A stretch of 64,000 bases of DNA, taken from contig KL647312.1 in the NCBI GenBank assembly GCA_000727475.1, positions 682,001 through 746,000 of the forward strand. The letters run 5' to 3'. The DNA comes from Sarcocystis neurona (lineage: Eukaryota > Apicomplexa > Conoidasida > Eucoccidiorida > Sarcocystidae). Below, in pieces: positions 1-12,960 of the stretch (positions are counted from its first letter, which is position 1; each line of letters starts with the position of its first letter). Position numbers and translations under genes: made by a program. The notes beneath the pieces were generated by a model, which made no database searches, had not been told where the DNA came from, and was given only the letters and a program-made list of their open reading frames with translations.

Positions 1-3000
1 CAGAACTGACATGGGCAACGTTAGGGACTGCAGCAGCGGCAGCAGCGAACGAAGGCACAACAGTTTCGCACAAGTACTGTCCGTTGGCGTACACAAGTAT
101 GACAGTGCCTTGAACAGCCTTCAAACCCCTGCTCTCTACGTCCGTGCTGCGTCCCGCGCTGCTCTCGTTTCTGCTACTGTTTCCAGGGCTGCAACCGCTA
201 CCCGTATCGCTGGTGCTGCTGTCATTGTTGCTGGTGAGATTGGTATCTGCCTCTCGAGGAAAAAGACCGGTTAACGCGTGTGCCGCTGCTGTCGGTATTT
301 CGTTTAGCTGAGCTGCTTCCCGCCCATGGAAGTCTATTAGTATCTCTAGGGTTACTTCGTGACGTCCTCGCAAATCGCACACGGCCGCTACCGCCGCTCT
401 TGCTGCGACGATGCGCTGCTCTGGTTCTTCTGATGTTGCAGGAGCGCCCACAGCGGGGGGGATCGCCCAAACCCACATGAACTCCGGACTCAACTCTATC
501 CGCAGGACTCTAATCAGCTGTTCCGCTGCTCCTTCTTCTTTTGTCATATATCCCTCCAGCAGCTGCTCCTTCTGCTCCACGTAGTGGTCTTGCCGCACAC
601 TTTCCGGTTGCTGCCGTACTCGATGAGCCGTCTGCCCATTAATGGTAGCACGGCTGTACCGGAGAAAGACATCTAGCTGGCAATACTTTTCTGCTCTTCC
701 CCACAACTCCTCATTGCAGCTGCGTCGCAGCATCACTCTATCTATGCTAGGCTGGTGGAAAGCACCGACAGCGTTCGCAACGGGCAGCAATAGCAGAGAG
801 TCTCTCTGAAGCTCTACCCGCAGCTGAAAGCAGCGGGCGCCTACAGGAGGCAGCAACGGGTCAGACTCGAAGCAGCAGTAAGACACCTGTCGGTGCTCTC
901 CCCGTAGCTCTTCCTGCTGCCGTTGCTGTTGCCACCGTAACTCGGCCGGCAACGTTGACGGAAGCGGTCCCCCGGATGCGACATTCCTCGGAAGCCCTAA
1001 GGTGCTGCTTTCTATGGGCAGTCCCCAAAACACGTCCTGCGCCGCCGCTGCTGCTAATCGATCGCAGTAGTTGTTCCTGTCTGCAGCAACCAATGAGATC
1101 TGCATACACAGCAGCTCCAGCTGATGCAGCGCTGGATATGCTGCAGCAGAAATTAGCGGCTGCGTCAAGGCATCACGAAAGAGACTCTCAGCTGACGGTG
1201 TGTTCCTTGATGCTACCGTCGACTGCAGCAACAGACGCTGCAGCCTTGCATCAGAGAATAGCGTTGAGTGTGCTCGGTCCATGCTCGCCAGAGCCGAATC
1301 TGCGGGCTGCTCACTACAATTAGAGATTTCATTCTCTGCAGAACAGTGCTGCTGCGGTTCGTGATGCAAGCCGACTCGCTCCGGAGGCTGCTGGAGATGT
1401 TGTTGACTGTCTTGTTGTAGGGCCTCTGTCGGTACCTCCTGCCACTGACTTCGCTGTTGGTGGAGTTGCCACTGGTGTTTCTGCTCAAGCTGCTGCTCGT
1501 GAACATGTTGCCCCACATGTTGCTGGCGCTTTTCATTCTGTTGCTGGTGACGTTTACCTGCGTAGGCAGTCGAGTGCTCTCTGGTGTGCTGCACCTGCAA
1601 CAAAGTATGAGAGACAAGCATAGCAGCAAGACGAAGGAGAAGCGGTGGCCAAGAGGTAATGAGAGATGGCAGCATCTGAGCCCTCTGCTTGAACGCGAGG
1701 TCTGCCTCATTCAAAGTAAGCATCAGCTGCAGCAGCTGGTCGAATAAATTAAGCAGCGGAGCGATGGACGGTTGCCGCAAGGCCACCAGCAGTAGCGTGT
1801 CCACGCACAGTGTCACAAACATGCCCTGACGCTGTTGTTGTTGCACCAGTTGGACGTGCTGATGCTGCAGCACTGTTTCCTGCTCCCGAAGCAGGTCACA
1901 CGCACTCTGAAGGTGCTCAACTGCAGCATCGACCAGTTCTTCCTCCACGAACGAGCAGAGGGGACTGGTGTGGTGCCCAGCCTGCTGCGGGAGCTGCCGT
2001 TGTTCTTGTCCGTGTACGTCCTCCTCCTGTTGCTCCTGAAGATGCTCACGGTCGTGCTTTCCTTGCTCCTGCTGCTGCTGCCTCGGGTTTTGCTGTTCTT
2101 TCGGAATCTGCCCCTCGCGTTGGTGGGCCTGCTTCTGCTGCACCTCGCGCCGCTGCCCACGCAGCAGGTGGTTTTGCCTTGGTAAAGACTGCTGATGCTC
2201 CTGAAGTTCTTCGAGTAGTCGCGTAGAAAGCAGCAGCTGCTGCTGTGCCTGCTGCACTTGGTACAATTTGAGAAGTAGCAGCATGCGTCGCTGCTGACCA
2301 GCTATAAGCCCCTGCAAGACGACCTCGCGCAGCATGCACCACACTGGCCACGCCCCGTCGATGTTGGTCTTTCTCGTACTGCCGCTGCTTCCGCCGTCGG
2401 GGCACCCTGCGGCATCCGAGCAGGCTGAAGACGCAGTACTTTGCGAGCAGCCTGCCGGTGTAGCAGGTGCTGCCACCTGTGCTGGAGCAACAAAAAGCGC
2501 TTGAGAACTTTGAAACATAGGCGAGCCAGCACTTGGCGGGTCTTCGGCTGCCTTTCCGAAAGCCGCTGCAGACGAAGCAGCTACAGGCTGCGAAACATCT
2601 GTGCTGTGGGCCTGGAAGATGCTGCCGGTATGCTTCCCCTCCGAAAGAATGGCACCGGCGTACAGAAAGAAAGGTTCACCGGAAGCTGCAGTAGCTTCCC
2701 GCACACTTCTTACGTAACGATCCATTGCTTCCAGCGGCAGCGCCTCTTCCACCACTTGCATTTCTACACGAGCTCTTAAAGCTGATGCCGCAACACGGAG
2801 TTGCACTGCTAAAGCAAGAGCCGCAGCAGCAGCGTTGGTGCATTCTGTTCCGGTTACTTCCGTTACAGATGCATCACACGCTGCTCCTGGCACAGTTGCG
2901 TCTTGTCTGTCCACGTTGAAATAGTTGTTGCAAGCGCTGTTGTCACTTCCACCAATGCGGCCGCAACTGGTGTCAACACTGCCGTCTCTGCCGCCGCTGT

Positions 3001-3375
3001 CGCTGTCACTGCTGTCGTTTCTGCTGCTGCTGCTGTTTCTCTTCTTGCTGCTTCGGTCACTCCTGTTGCAGCCACAGTGGCTGTAATCGTTACCACTGCT
3101 GCTCCCGCTGCCGCCGTTGCCTGTGGTAGAGCCGCAGCCGGTGGTATCCGTGCTGCTTTCACCATCCACGCCATGTCGTTGGCACTGACAGAAGCAAGAC
3201 GTGTGAGGTGTGCGACCTGCGACAGAGAGCCCGACAAACAGAATAGCGGCAGCAGCTGCGTAGAGGACTGCGTGGAAGCCGGGCAAGCACAAATCGAGAA
3301 GCACTGAGTTTTTCAGTGCGCCTGCGTGCCTCTCAGCGCCGCATCTTGCTCGTACGACAGGTGCAGCAGCAGCAC
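1..3375 (-). CDS. Large Gln/Ala-rich hypothetical protein, exon 2 (truncated at left edge)
   Basis: One minus-strand frame stays open from 3375 to base 1, about 1,125 codons, with no ATG needed because it begins at a splice acceptor. It starts with a hydrophobic stretch (AAAAILFVGL), then Ser/Asn-rich and Ala-rich parts. A Gln-rich helical segment follows (about 2300-1400, with QQLLLSTRLLEELQEHQQSL). Folded-looking parts come next, for example RVELQRDSLLLLPVANAV and NEELWGRAEKYCQLDVFLRY near 800-650. The acceptor at 3376/3377 restores the codon split by the donor at 3855; a second phase-compatible acceptor lies at 3349. The plus-strand open frames here are antisense shadows of CAG and AGC codons. 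I recognise no family. The C-terminus lies outside the window. Confidence 0.68.
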
Positions 3376-3854
3376 CTCAGATTTCGTATCTGCGTCGGCA
3401 CCTGCTCGTACGCAAGTACACGTAAAGGACAAGACTATTACCAAGACGACCTGGATGAAGACAACGGATTAGCAATAAGGTGGAGAGCCGCGCTCGAACA
3501 AGCGAAGGAAGCAGGAACGGATACGGCTAGCCCCGGTGGAATTCAACAGCGATGAGTGCGCCGCAAGATATCCAAAGTGTAGGCAAGGAGGGACAGTTTG
3601 CTGACTCTGCACGCACAGCAGTGTCACCTGCCCCACACTCGATGGTGAGCGCGGCTGCAGAAAAAACCGCGCAGTATACAAATACAGATACACACCCATA
3701 CAGACACCCATGTACAAAGACCCAGATACACATGTATACACGCTGAGAGTCGTGTGCATGCACGTTTATATACTGCTGCGTGTCTGTCCTGACGCGTGTG
3801 TCGGAGGGAAGCATGCAACTGTCGCGAAGAAGTTGATGTACAGCGACCCCTCAC
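3376..3854 (-). other. Intron of the large Gln/Ala-rich gene
   Basis: A GTGAGG donor (minus strand) directly follows ATC-G at 3855. The acceptor CTGAG at 3376 supplies GT and completes a Gly codon (phase 1). The 479-base interval contains stops in all minus frames and the TATACATGTGTAT type of DNA typical of introns and spacers in this window, so it is not coding. The acceptor lacks a strong pyrimidine tract, which leaves its exact position open. Confidence 0.55.
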
Positions 3855-6800
3855 CGATAATGCTACGGTTGGCCTCGCGTGCGGGTAACGGCAGGGCGCA
3901 CAGCGGTGCAGCAGTAGAAGAATCGGGTCGCACTGTCGGTCGCAGCGGGTACTGATGTTTCCCGCGCTGTTGGAGAGACAGAATGTCGAGGAAGAACCGC
4001 AGCAGCGGCTGCGTGTAGCTCGTGTCTTTGTCACTAATCCCTACGGTCCGTCCTGTTGGTGACACTCCGGCATGCGGCTGGTGTTCGTAGGGGCCGTAGA
4101 GGCACGGCCACAGAATTTGGTGGCAACTACTTCGCTGCCCGTGGAGGAAGAGCTGCTGTTCCACCGTCTGCTGCTGTTGCACCACCGCCAGTTGCTCCTG
4201 CTCAGGCAGGGTGCACCGGGAAGTGTAAACCGTGCCTGCACCTCGGAAATATGGGCTGCGCATGACATTCCTTCCTGCCGCTAAATTGTAGTCGTTGGTA
4301 CTGTCACTGCTGGAGTCATATTCACACCGATATTGGGAGACAACTGAAGGCAACACCGCGGGGACCAGCATACTGGGAGAGTTCATGTGAGGAACACAAG
4401 TGGTATATTGAACAGCAGCAACAGGTGTCGCGGCAGCAGGATTATACTTTACGTGGTGTAGAAAAGGGAGAGGAGCAGCAGCAACGCTGCAGCGATCCAG
4501 GCTGTTTCGCCACCAAAGTAATCCCTGCTGAAAAGAATCCAGCACTCCCGCGCACGCGCTGAATCCCTTCAGGCGTGCTGTCGCTTGAGAACGTACAGCT
4601 CTTGCCGAAAACTCAGCGGCAGCAATGACAGCATCTTGTGCATGCGCGTCTGCGTCCGCAGCCAACATATTGAACAGGTGACATAGAGGAGCAAGAGACG
4701 CAGGGAGTGTCAGCGAATGCAACCTGTGTAGTGCCCGCTGTTTTCCTGGATCCTGCACTTTACCCCTGTCCGCGCGACGGTTCTCGAAAATCCACGCCAC
4801 GCAATCTGTCCTGCAGTTCCAACGGCGGCCCCAGCTGTCGTCTCCATTACAAGAGAAGCAGGCGCAATGGCTGGTGCTCCTTCTGCAGCACACGCTGCTG
4901 GCGTTGCTGGTGCGGGAGGGGCCGCTATTTCCACCGCCTATGTTTCTGGTGTTGCTGCTGTTGTTGCTTCGCATATTGCTGCTACTGCGACGGCATGCGT
5001 TACTGCTGCCGCAGCTGCTGTCTGTCGTCCCCCATTCACCCCATCCTGCGTGGGGACCGCAAGGCGCACCGATAGCTGTGCAAGATACAGCACCGCCGCA
5101 ACGGCTGTTGAGATTCGAGAAAATCTGGGGTGCAGTTGACACTGTTGAAGAGCCAATCCTGCAACCGGCTGCAGCAGACGGAAGCTGCAGTCGCATCGGC
5201 GGCTGCAACACGGTATCGATCATGGCATTTAGTCCTTCCGCCGAAGCAGCCCTGCTTGCAGGATCCGCTCCAGCGACTGCTGCTTCCAACTGAAGGGATA
5301 GCGGAGACGCAGTTATACGTGACGCTAGGCTGTTCAGTTCTGCGCCGCGACTGCTACTGCTTGCGGTCAACGACGCGCCACCACGACACGGATGCGCATG
5401 CCCCCGTGTGAGGCGTTGCAAGAACAGCCACTGCAATAGCAATCGCTGTTGGGGCTGCACCAGAGGCGCGTCAGCCAAAGGATGCACTGCAGACTGCAGT
5501 AGTGGCTGCTGCCGCTCATTCCTTTGCCGCCATCTGCTGTTCACCCTGCGAGCGCCCTGCCGGTGCAGATGCCCGGGAGTGATGCCCCACGCAGCAGTCA
5601 CACAGGTAGGGGTACTGCTGTCAGGGGCGGGCCGACGTGCCACCTGTGGCTGCCGCGGCTGACGCCACTGCCGCTCTAGGCATCGCTCTTCAGAACGTCT
5701 ACGAACGTCAACTACGGCTGTGTCAACCTCCTCTTGCATCGGAAGAGGAGCAGCAGCTGCTTCTGGAGACTGAGGGAGAACAGAGCCACGCCACAGTGAA
5801 GCGGCACCAGCAGCAGCAGCAGCATCTGCACGAGAAGATAGGGAAGTGGCGCCCTGACCTCTCAATGCCCCAGCATCCTCCAGTGCCTGGCGCTCTTCTG
5901 CCTTCGGTCTCCTCTCCACATTTCTAATGCATTCCGTGCTGTGCTGCGCTGAGGATGCTGCGGCGACCAAACACGCCAGCTGCAGCGCCACTCGCTCACC
6001 AAGCAGGCCCTGCTGGAGATCTAGCAACATCCGCAACGACTCCAGCTTCGGCGTGGACGCCAGCAACGCTGCAGGAAAAGCAGCAGCAGCTCGCTGCAGA
6101 ACAGAGGCAGCACCAGCGGTGTGCGGGCTGCATAGCTGATAGCTTGGTGCGAAGAAACATGCGGTCAACGACAGCCGCGGGCGACTGCTTTCTACAGACG
6201 CGTCTGCAGCATGCCCACTACTGTTACTACCACTAATGTTGCCGACGCCGCCGCAGGTGCCCTCGTCATTCCTCAGGTCACGGCCCCTGGAATGGTTCTT
6301 TCCACCGTTGCTCGTTTCGACTGTGTCAGTGTTGCTCGAGTGCCTCCCGCAGCTGCTGCTGCCATGCCTGGTGTCACCTCTGTCCCTGACGCAGTTGCTA
6401 CCGTCCTCGCTGCTGCGTGGACTGCTGTTCCGCTGCTGCTGAGCTTCCTGTTGCTGCGTTTGACACTGTCGCATATGCTTGTCTGCTTCCCCTCGGCACT
6501 GGTGCAATCTCACCCGCGCAGCGTGATAACTTGACAGCAACCGTGAGGACCCTTCCAGCAGCTGCAGTTCAACGACGTCATTGAGAGCAGGGAACAAAAA
6601 TATTGTTCTCCCGATCAGCGTGTACGGCGTAAAAACTGCGTCTGCTGGTGACACTGCCGCCGCTGCTGTTGCCGCAGCTGTTGCCGCTGCTGCCGCACTT
6701 GCTGTTCTCGCACTTGCTGCTGCAGCAGTAGCAGCAGCGCGTACTGAAGCAGCTGCTGCGCTGGGTGGAGCCGCGGTGCCTGCTGCAGCTGCTGCTGTGG

Positions 6801-7035
6801 CAACCGGGTCCACACAGGCCACCCCTTCACCCAATCTGTCGCTGCAGCTGATCCAGACGCTGGTGGAATCAGGGCCTGTCCAGTTGTATGCGCTGCTGCT
6901 CGAAGGACAGCAGCAATTGAGACTGCAGCAGTGTGATACATGACGTCTGCCGCAGTGTGCAGGTGCCCTCCTCCTGCCGCCCTCGGGAGGCGAAACGATT
7001 GAGAATCGAATGGCACTCCTACGTTGAGAAGCCAT
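3855..7035 (-). CDS. Large Gln/Ala-rich hypothetical protein, exon 1
   Basis: This is an open frame of about 1,060 codons, far too long for chance at this composition. The first in-frame ATG is at 7035 (MASQRRSAIRFS); a TAA lies about 60 bases upstream, so no earlier ATG is available in this exon. The protein has a poly-Ala block (about residues 75-140), then conserved-looking text (TPYTLIGRTIFLFPALNDVV). Long Ser/Asn/Gly and Gln tracts follow, with another ordered part at LRFFLDILSLQQRGKHQY near the exon end. Homopolymeric tracts inside coding sequence are characteristic of Eimeria proteins. Codon phase and the shared Gln/Ala style tie it to the exon at 1-3375. No domain family is recognised. 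Confidence 0.7.
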
Positions 7036-9358
7036 AGCTGCTGCGCGCGACGTATTCACTGTTGTTGCCGGTCCTGCTGCGCGCTGTACTTCTTATGCTA
7101 CTGTTGCTGTTTAGAATAACGAAGCGGATTCTCTCTGCTACAGACCTAGCCGGACGGGTCTAAGGACGCCCAACGTGACGGTTCCGCTCTGATTCTTCAC
7201 AGTGGCCACTGCACGGTGTTCCCCTCCTTCAACTAAAGTGGCGGTGCTGGCGCTCCACACTCCTGCTAAAAGGGCTACTCCTGCGGCAACCAGTCTCACT
7301 CTGGCGATGCTCTCCCTGGTCCTGCTGTTTTTAAGGTTGCGCCGCCTGTTGCTTCCGCACGTGCTGCTGTGTCTTTTGCTGCTGCGGCCGCTTCTTTGAA
7401 TCTTGTGTCGCTTTCGCGTGGGCCGCCTTTAGACCGGCACTCGTTGCTGCTTCCACTATTCTTTATACGGCTGCTAATGCCACTGCGCTACCCAGCATAC
7501 AGATGTCAGCTGTAGTAAGTATTGTTGCTCCGTTCCGCAGGTACTTGTGTTATGCTGGCATACCCGCACTGCAACTGCGACCGCATCTGTACCATTCCGC
7601 GTCACTGCTCGCACACCGTTTTTGTTCCTTCTCCTGGTCCCACTACTCTAAGGCTGGTAAACGAGTGCTGCTTCACTCTTGTTGCTTGTATCTCTTCCGG
7701 TAGTGCTAAGGCTAATAAATGTGTGCTGCTTCACTCTTGTTGCTTGTATCTGCTCCAGTAGTGTCTCTTGTTGACACCACGAGTGTTACCACTGTCACAC
7801 CTGCTGCTCCCCCACGTGTCCCGTTACCGGTCCGTCCCTTGCGCTTCATCGACGTTTAAAACCACACGTGATCTCACAGCGTGTGATCTCGTCCAAGCTG
7901 TGCGAGGTGCAGACGCTGGTGCTGTTCCGTATATCGCTACAATTCTGGTTGCAGCTATTGCTGCTCCGTCCGCTTGCGCCGCGTGGAACTCGGCTCTCAA
8001 CCCCCTGTGTTGCCACCGCCGCTAAAGTTCTGCTTTGTTTGCATTCGTGCTTGTGACGTAACTGCTGCCCCCGCTATTTGTGGCTCTTTCCTCCTGCTGC
8101 TGCCGGCTTCCTATTGTTGTTATTGCTGCTGCTCCTGCGACACGAAGACGTAATACTCGACCCCGGTATGAACCAGTAATTTCGCTGTTACTACAGCCGA
8201 TGATTGTACACGAGGAATTGAGCGCAACCGCATACACAGAGGTAACATCGGAAGACCTCAAGCACCTTCTAAGTAGCGGATTTGCTTCAGTTGCCTTCAG
8301 TCTACTTTCAACGAATACTTCTCCTGGTGCACTTCTTGCAGCGCTCACTCTTGTGCTTGCGACCGCTGCTGCTGATTACTGTTGCTGCCTCTTGCTTGAG
8401 AGGTCAGTGCCGCTACGGCTGCTGACGCTGCTTTGGCTGCTGCTCCTCTGTCTGCCGGAGCTTTCAGTCACTGCTGCGGAAAGCGTTGTGCTGCTCTTCT
8501 TGCTTCTTCACCAGCGAAGCGCTAACGCTGCTACTGCTACGCGCTGCACACCACGCGTTTTTAGAGCTGCGCTCGTGTTGCCAGTGTTCGGGCCTCTGTG
8601 CGTATCTCTCTCGGACCTTTTTCTGCCTGGCTTCAGTTTTGATACGGCTTCAACTGTAGGTGGTTGTGTGTTGTTGTTGTTGCTGATGACGCTGCTTTCA
8701 TCACTGTTCTGTCGCTGCTAGGGAGGTCCCTGCGACTGCAGTGCCGTCGTCTTCCCCCTTCCTGCTGCCGCGCCGCTCGACTACCTCCACAGATGTTCTC
8801 CCTGCTGCTGACGTGCTGCAACGAGCAAGATATCCACCAGTGCCGAGTTTCGCTGAGCCACTGGGTGCCCCTTCAGTTCAAAGGCTTCTTTTGCAGCTCA
8901 CGATTGGAAGTGCTCTTCGTTTCCTACGATTGCTATGCTTTCTGGTGTTCGTTCTGGCTAGCGCATTACTGCAACGCGTTGTTGCTCCGTTATGCTGCAG
9001 CTTCCGCTCCTTCTTACCTGTGCTGTTCTGTCCGCTACGTTTTCTACGGGGGGGTACGGCTCCCACAAATGCCTGGTAAAGGTGCGGTTGCGCGTCTTGT
9101 TGTCTATTCTGAGTGCCTGATGCTGCTTCTTGCTTCCACACGTAGCTGCTCGGACGTACTGCAGTTTGCAACTCCTGTCTTTCTGCGACCCTTGTTTCTG
9201 TACCTACAACTTTGTCTGCTACGTTCGTCGCCCCACGTCTCCTGGTCTGCCATATCTTAGAGATCCAAAGACGCAGGAGTTCCTGCTGCAGTAGCTGTAA
9301 CTATTGTCGCCTTCGTGTTTTCTCTTTTGCAGTTGCAAATCGGCCGCCGCCGATGTCC
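7036..9358. other. CTG/CAG-rich coding-like tract, no gene model
   Basis: Several plus-strand stretches translate plausibly but switch frame repeatedly. Examples are TSTDVLPAADVLQRARYPPV near 8780-8840 and a Leu-rich frame at 8080-8721. No continuous model joins them, and minus-strand frames are also broken. The tract may be a plus-strand multi-exon gene with short introns, an eroded gene copy, or non-coding DNA with codon-like CTG bias. A frame-disrupting 58-bp duplication inside it favours decay. Confidence 0.4.
7648..7763 (+). repeat. 58-bp direct tandem duplication, two copies
   Basis: Positions 7648-7705 and 7706-7763 are near-identical 58-base units, each starting CTAAGGCT and ending GTAGTG. 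They share the core GTGCTGCTTCACTCTTGTTG and differ at a few bases. Because 58 is not a multiple of three, the duplication moves any reading frame passing through it. Confidence 0.9.
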
Positions 9359-10517
9359 CTACCGTAGTGGCACATGCACGTTGTCACGATCTGCAGCGTT
9401 TGAGGCTGCATTGATTTCCTGTTTGTTATCGCTCGTGCTACAGCCCCTGCTGTACTGCTTCCCAGTGCTCTTCAAGTTTCTGCCGCATTGACAGCTGCTG
9501 TTCCTCACGCACATCCTCGGGCAACCGCCGCCACCGCTGAATACCTGCTGCTGCGACACTGCCCGCTCTTCTGAAGCTCCTGCTTGTCTTGCTCCTGCTC
9601 CTGCTGCAGTGACTTCCGCTCCAACTACTGCTTTGACTCGAGAGGATCTTGTTCTTTTAGCAGTTGCTTCTCCTGATGATGTTGCCTCGCGACTTGTGCT
9701 GCCCTCGTAGCCGTAAGTGCTACTGGTAGCGTCGGTCGTCCACTGATGCAGCCGCTGCTGAAGCCGTTCGCGTGTGCCCGGTGATGGGAGGAACTGCGAC
9801 ATTCAGCTTTTCCTGTGGAAATTCTCCCTGTACTGCTGCTGGCGCTGCGGCTGCTGCTGAAAGTGTTCCTCCTCTTGCTGTTGCCGTTGGTGGTGCTGTC
9901 GCCGTGGTCACCGCCGCAGCTAATGCGAGTATGCCTCCTGCTGAATAGCGATCGCAAGCGTTGATGCTGTTGATGTTGCTATTCGATACACCTGCTGTGG
10001 AGCCCACGGGGTTGCCCTCGCTGCGCCTTTCAGCAAGAAAGCTAGGGCTGCCGCGTGTGCCTATAACGCACCCCTGCGAATTAATACAATGTACGCACGC
10101 CTACTAATCTTGTGATCGGTGCAACGGACTCCGTTCACGTAGCGCCTCATGCGGCGGCTTTCGTAAGTTTTTGCCAGCGGCAGCTGCGCTTGTTGAAATT
10201 ACCCATATAAGGTGGCGCGCGCTACACCTGTGTCGATCGAATTGCAACAAGGAATGCTGCTTCAGTGAAAAAGACACAGGAAGTGTTGCGCTCCCACACA
10301 GGAGTGCCTGAATGGACACAGCATATGTAAGGTGCCTATAACGACACAACACAGTTGCACGCACCCCCGGTTTCACAGATATTGTCACGGCTACGACCGT
10401 GAGCAGCGATGTGTCACCCGAAATGGTGGATACGCTGGCGTCGAAGCGTCGAGGGAGGCTTTTTTGCCCATGAAATGGACAGAATAAAAGGACGAAGGGT
10501 GGTTCATCAACCACCAC
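9359..10517 (-). CDS. Unresolved minus-strand multi-exon protein
   Basis: Three partly overlapping minus-strand frames have protein-like composition. They are 10104-10500 (containing FDASVSTISGDTSLLTVVAV), 9720-10007 (containing EFPQEKLNVAVPPITGHTRT), and 9359-9802 or its sister frame (containing RRLPEDVREEQQLSMRQKLE). They probably represent exons of one gene lying head to tail with the 1-7035 gene, but no splice set satisfies all phases. Plus-strand frames in 9560-9950 are also open (for example TREDLVLLAVASPDDVASRL), so strand is not certain. Function unknown. Confidence 0.35.
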
Positions 10518-10641
10518 CCGGATCTAGCCCACAAGCTTGCACCATCCTACGTACATGTATGCACACAGACGTGAATGTGCCGTTGTACAGATGCGAGTGT
10601 GTTCACATATAAATTTATATGTGAATAGCCGCACCTCCATA

Positions 10642-10663
10642 CATATATATATATATATATATA
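10642..10663. repeat. (AT)n microsatellite
   Basis: This is an uninterrupted alternating AT run of about 22 bases. It sits in spacer DNA rich in TACATGTATG-like words. Confidence 0.95.
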
Positions 10664-12376
10664 CGTCTGCTAGAACAGCAGCCCCTAGAACAATGATACA
10701 GGCTAGCTCCAATACGCAGGGCGGCAGAAGCTGTCTCGGTCGAACACCTGCCGGGGCAGTAGACACGGGAGCGACACCACGGATATTTGAAAGAAGACTT
10801 GTGAACCAGGTATATGGAAACAACAAACAGGACAGGACGAGGTGGCCTCTGAAAACCCCACATCCGACAGACGACATCAGGCTACACGGTCATCAAATTC
10901 GGGCATTAACCACGGCGTGCTTGCAATGAACTGCATACACAGTTTGAGCTGTGACTTGCTCCACGAGAGGTGATATCCGCAGTTCTTAGAGCTCACGTAA
11001 CCTATTTGTACGCGCTGACGACGGATGGGGGCAAATGATAGAGGACCTGCGATGCAGTGCATTTGCCACATCCCTGGTTTGTCTTGTCGCGTCTCGGTAC
11101 TGCCGGCGGTACTGCTGTTTGTGGTCGCGGTACTGCTGTGGTTGTGTTGTTGCTTCGACTGGCGTCAGTGCTTCTCTTGTGATCCATTCTGCAGACGCTG
11201 TCGTCTGTGTAGCGGCTGTCCACTAGTTGCTTGTGCAGCCGTGCACGCGTGGGTGCCAGAGCAGCAGCTCCTGTCCGTGGCTACAGCAGCGCTTACGCAA
11301 AGGGGACATATGCAGCGGATCAACTGGCCTCCGTAGCCCTCTACACTTTCATGATGCCATGCTGACATTACAGGCGTACTAGAAGGAGGACAGTGTCTAG
11401 CTGCGACTGCCTGCTGCCTCTTTCGTTGCGCTTTATCACCCGTCACGCACGTGCTTGTAGCCGTTCCTGCCTCAACTGGCGCTGCTCCACAGGGGACGGG
11501 ACCATGCTACGGCCGAGTGCACGACATGGAGGTATTTCAGGGGAAAAATAGAACAGGAGACTGTGTTGGTCACGTGATAATAACCATTTCGACTCTCCTG
11601 CGGCAGCAGCTGTGCTGCGACGCTCGTGCTGCTGCGGACGCTGTAGGTTCTGCTGCTGCCCCGCTGCTCGTGCCGCCGTCGCTGTCCTGCCGCCGCTTGG
11701 CTGTGCTAATGCTTTTGGTTGCAGCTTGTGCTATTTTAGCGCGATTATGCACTCCAGCGATGTATGTGGGTAAGCACATGTGGCACTGGTGACTTGCTGG
11801 TGTGAAAGACAGCACTACCAGTACATGCCTAATCACTACAGGGTGCATTAGGTGGTAGCTGGGGTAACTGCACGCCTTGTTGCAAGTTCCCAAAAAGCTG
11901 ACAGCCCACACACAAAGGGAGTGCACCGACGTTTGTGAGAAGCACGGGGCTAGCATCAGCAGTAGTAGAGATCAACTAGTGCATATAATAGTCCGCGCTT
12001 TCGGTGGAACCACAGGAAACACGGCAGCAGCGGCAGCTGTTGCTTCTCCAGGCGTCGAACTGGTCGGGTGAGGTAAGAGAGAAAAAGGCCTTGCGTGGCG
12101 TACGCGGGGGCGTTTGTATGGCCAGAGATCTACAGAGCATAAAAGTGACGCATGTGAGCAGTGGAGTGAGACAAGCAGGGACGCAGAAAGTGATAGATTA
12201 ACAAGACCACGCCACCTAGACATGGGGTACGGCACTCAATAATAGAGTGGGACCTCTCCTTCAGCGTAAAGAACGTGCCGCCACACAACCTCGAGCCGCG
12301 CCCGCGTGTAGTATTACACGAGCACGCTGCGCGCCACACGACACGCACAGTGCCAAGGCCAATCGACGCGCTAATT
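10664..12376. other. Intergenic or unresolved stretch
   Basis: Only short frames are present, and none has convincing splice context or domain similarity. CTG-rich patches at 11100-11260 and 11580-11740 resemble the low-complexity coding style seen elsewhere but are broken by stops on both strands. Confidence 0.4.
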
Positions 12377-12960
12377 CTAGTTTAGCGACTGCGGCTGCAG
12401 CTGATGCTGCTCCCCTTGCGACTTCAGCAGCTGCGGCTGCTGCAGCGGAGTCGCCGCCGCAGTTGCGACGGCTTCGACTGCGCTTGCACGGTACGCGATC
12501 TGCTGTACGGCGCAGCTACCGCTGCTCCCGCCGAAGCTGCTCCTGTGCCGCCGCTTCTGAAGATCTCGAATGGTAGACCCTGCTGACTCCCGTCCCGTAA
12601 CTGGAACTGCGCCACACACTTTGATTTCCACACATGATGATCCGTCACAACGTGCCATGCACCACTAGCGGAGTCGCGCGGGGGTGACCGTCTTCCACAT
12701 ACGTCCGGTGGCGACGGCCACGCGTACTCGACAACCACTTCCGGTGAAACAACTCAGCAAGCATCTGCAAGCGGGGAACTGCAACACCTAATGCAGATCG
12801 TACTGCCAAAGCAGCAAGAAGATTACCCACAAAAGCAGACAATTCGGCCGCAAACGATACAGGCCGCAGTACAGCAGCCCCAGCGGCGAGCATCAACCAA
12901 ACGTGGGTGCAGCAAGCATCGCAGGTACCTACAGCGGAACGGCGTAATGCAGTACACGCG
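12377..12960 (-). CDS. Hypothetical minus-strand exon(s)
   Basis: One minus frame from about 12738 to 12424 has ordered-protein character (WHVVTDHHVWKSKCVAQF then LRDGSQQGLPFEIFRSGG), ending in Ala/Ser/Arg-rich sequence. A second frame ends at 12377 with a Gln-rich tail (PLQQPQLLKSQGEQHQLQPQ). Upstream, 12896-12780 encodes a hydrophobic Ala/Leu segment. These are probably neighbouring exons of one gene; the boundaries are not settled. No family recognised. Confidence 0.38.

Noticed and set aside
2903..3307. 134-codon plus-strand Ala/Val-rich frame
   Set aside because: Antisense of Ser/Asn/Ala codons in the large minus gene, whose frame continues far beyond on both sides.
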